Shown here piece by piece: positions 63,627 through 64,000 of a stretch of 64,000 nt of DNA (positions are counted from its first letter, which is position 1; every line of letters begins with the position of its first letter). Where the stretch lies: NCBI RefSeq assembly GCF_024166365.1, contig NC_064834.1, forward strand, positions 54,416,001 to 54,480,000, in the 5' to 3' direction. A program made the position numbers and the translations under genes. The notes below the pieces were generated by a model. That model was not told the DNA's origin. It searched no databases and saw only the letters and a program-made list of their open reading frames with translations. This DNA is from Elephas maximus indicus. Its lineage: Eukaryota; Chordata; Mammalia; Proboscidea; Elephantidae.

Positions 63627-63702
63627 GAACACAGCTATGCTTGTTTGTTTACATATTGTCTGTGGAACACAGCTATGCTTGTTTGTTTACATGTTGTCTG
63701 GC
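63627..63702. repeat. 38-bp tandem duplication
   Basis: Two near-identical 38-bp units start at 63627 and 63665, each beginning 'gaacacagctatgcttgttt'. Confidence 0.92.
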
Positions 63703-63805
63703 TGCTTTTGTGCTCCAGTGGCAGATACTGCGCGGCCCACAAAGCCTAAAATATTCATTGTCTGGCCTTTTACAGAAAATGTTTGCTGACCCCTGTTCTG
63801 ATTTT
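63665..63805. mobile_element. Non-autonomous hAT-like (MER) element, partial
   Basis: 'gcccacaaagcctaaaatat', 'gtctggccttttacagaaaa' and 'tgtttgctgacccctg' are the end of a common mammal-wide DNA transposon. Subfamily not assigned. Confidence 0.55.
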
Positions 63806-64000
63806 TCTCTCACCTATTCTAGACATTGCCTAGTCTCAGAAAAGGTTTTACTGCCTTTGGTCCAGTTCTTACGTTGGTTTTCCAGTTTGTTGTTACTGAG
63901 AAACCCAAGTTCCTTTGCAGACTGTTGCCCTGGAGGGGAAGAGATTGAGATGCTAAAAGACTAAGGCGCTTTTACCTGGCTGGTGGCTCTAGTTAGAAGG

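Overview
The window is nuclear DNA of a placental mammal, almost certainly an afrotherian and most likely an elephant or a close paenungulate relative. It is crowded with tRNA-derived AfroSINE copies (head near 'ccctggtggcgtagtggtta', tail near 'gagtcggaatcgactcga'). It also holds copies of the RTE-type LINE whose 3' end resembles the SINE tail, and L1 elements with a characteristic 3' UTR. The species call rests on recognising these repeats and is an inference.

Two protein-coding genes are present, both on the + strand, in the order AS3MT then CNNM2, as in human 10q24.32. Positions 1-11,000 hold the last three coding exons of AS3MT (137-279, 2538-2672, 10669-10776). They encode the C-terminal ~128 residues of arsenite methyltransferase and are followed by a poly(A) signal at 10883. 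About 15 kb of intergenic DNA follows. It contains AfroSINEs, a long interrupted RTE element (16975-19385), an L2 split by an unassigned ~600-bp insert, and one orphan exon-like open segment (15188-15339).

A CpG-rich promoter region (about 24,990-25,900) with inverted CCAAT boxes and GC boxes leads into CNNM2 exon 1. Its coding part, 25904-27524, encodes ~540 residues: signal peptide, extracellular domain with an N-glycosylation sequon, DUF21 membrane domain and the first part of the CBS pair. An upstream AUG opens a short frame that overlaps the first CNNM2 AUG.

Everything from 27525 to 64000 is CNNM2 intron 1. I see no further coding exon there. It is a mosaic of AfroSINEs in both orientations, L1 3' ends, old L1M/L2/MIR fragments, two more RTE copies and a few repeat-poor stretches.

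There is no prokaryotic-style system, CRISPR array or intact mobile-element protein in the window. The most interesting observations concern CNNM2 start-site selection, a probable L1 3' transduction inside an AS3MT intron, an L1 insertion only 31 bp from an AS3MT splice acceptor, a SINE/RTE chimera, and the orphan exon-like segment.
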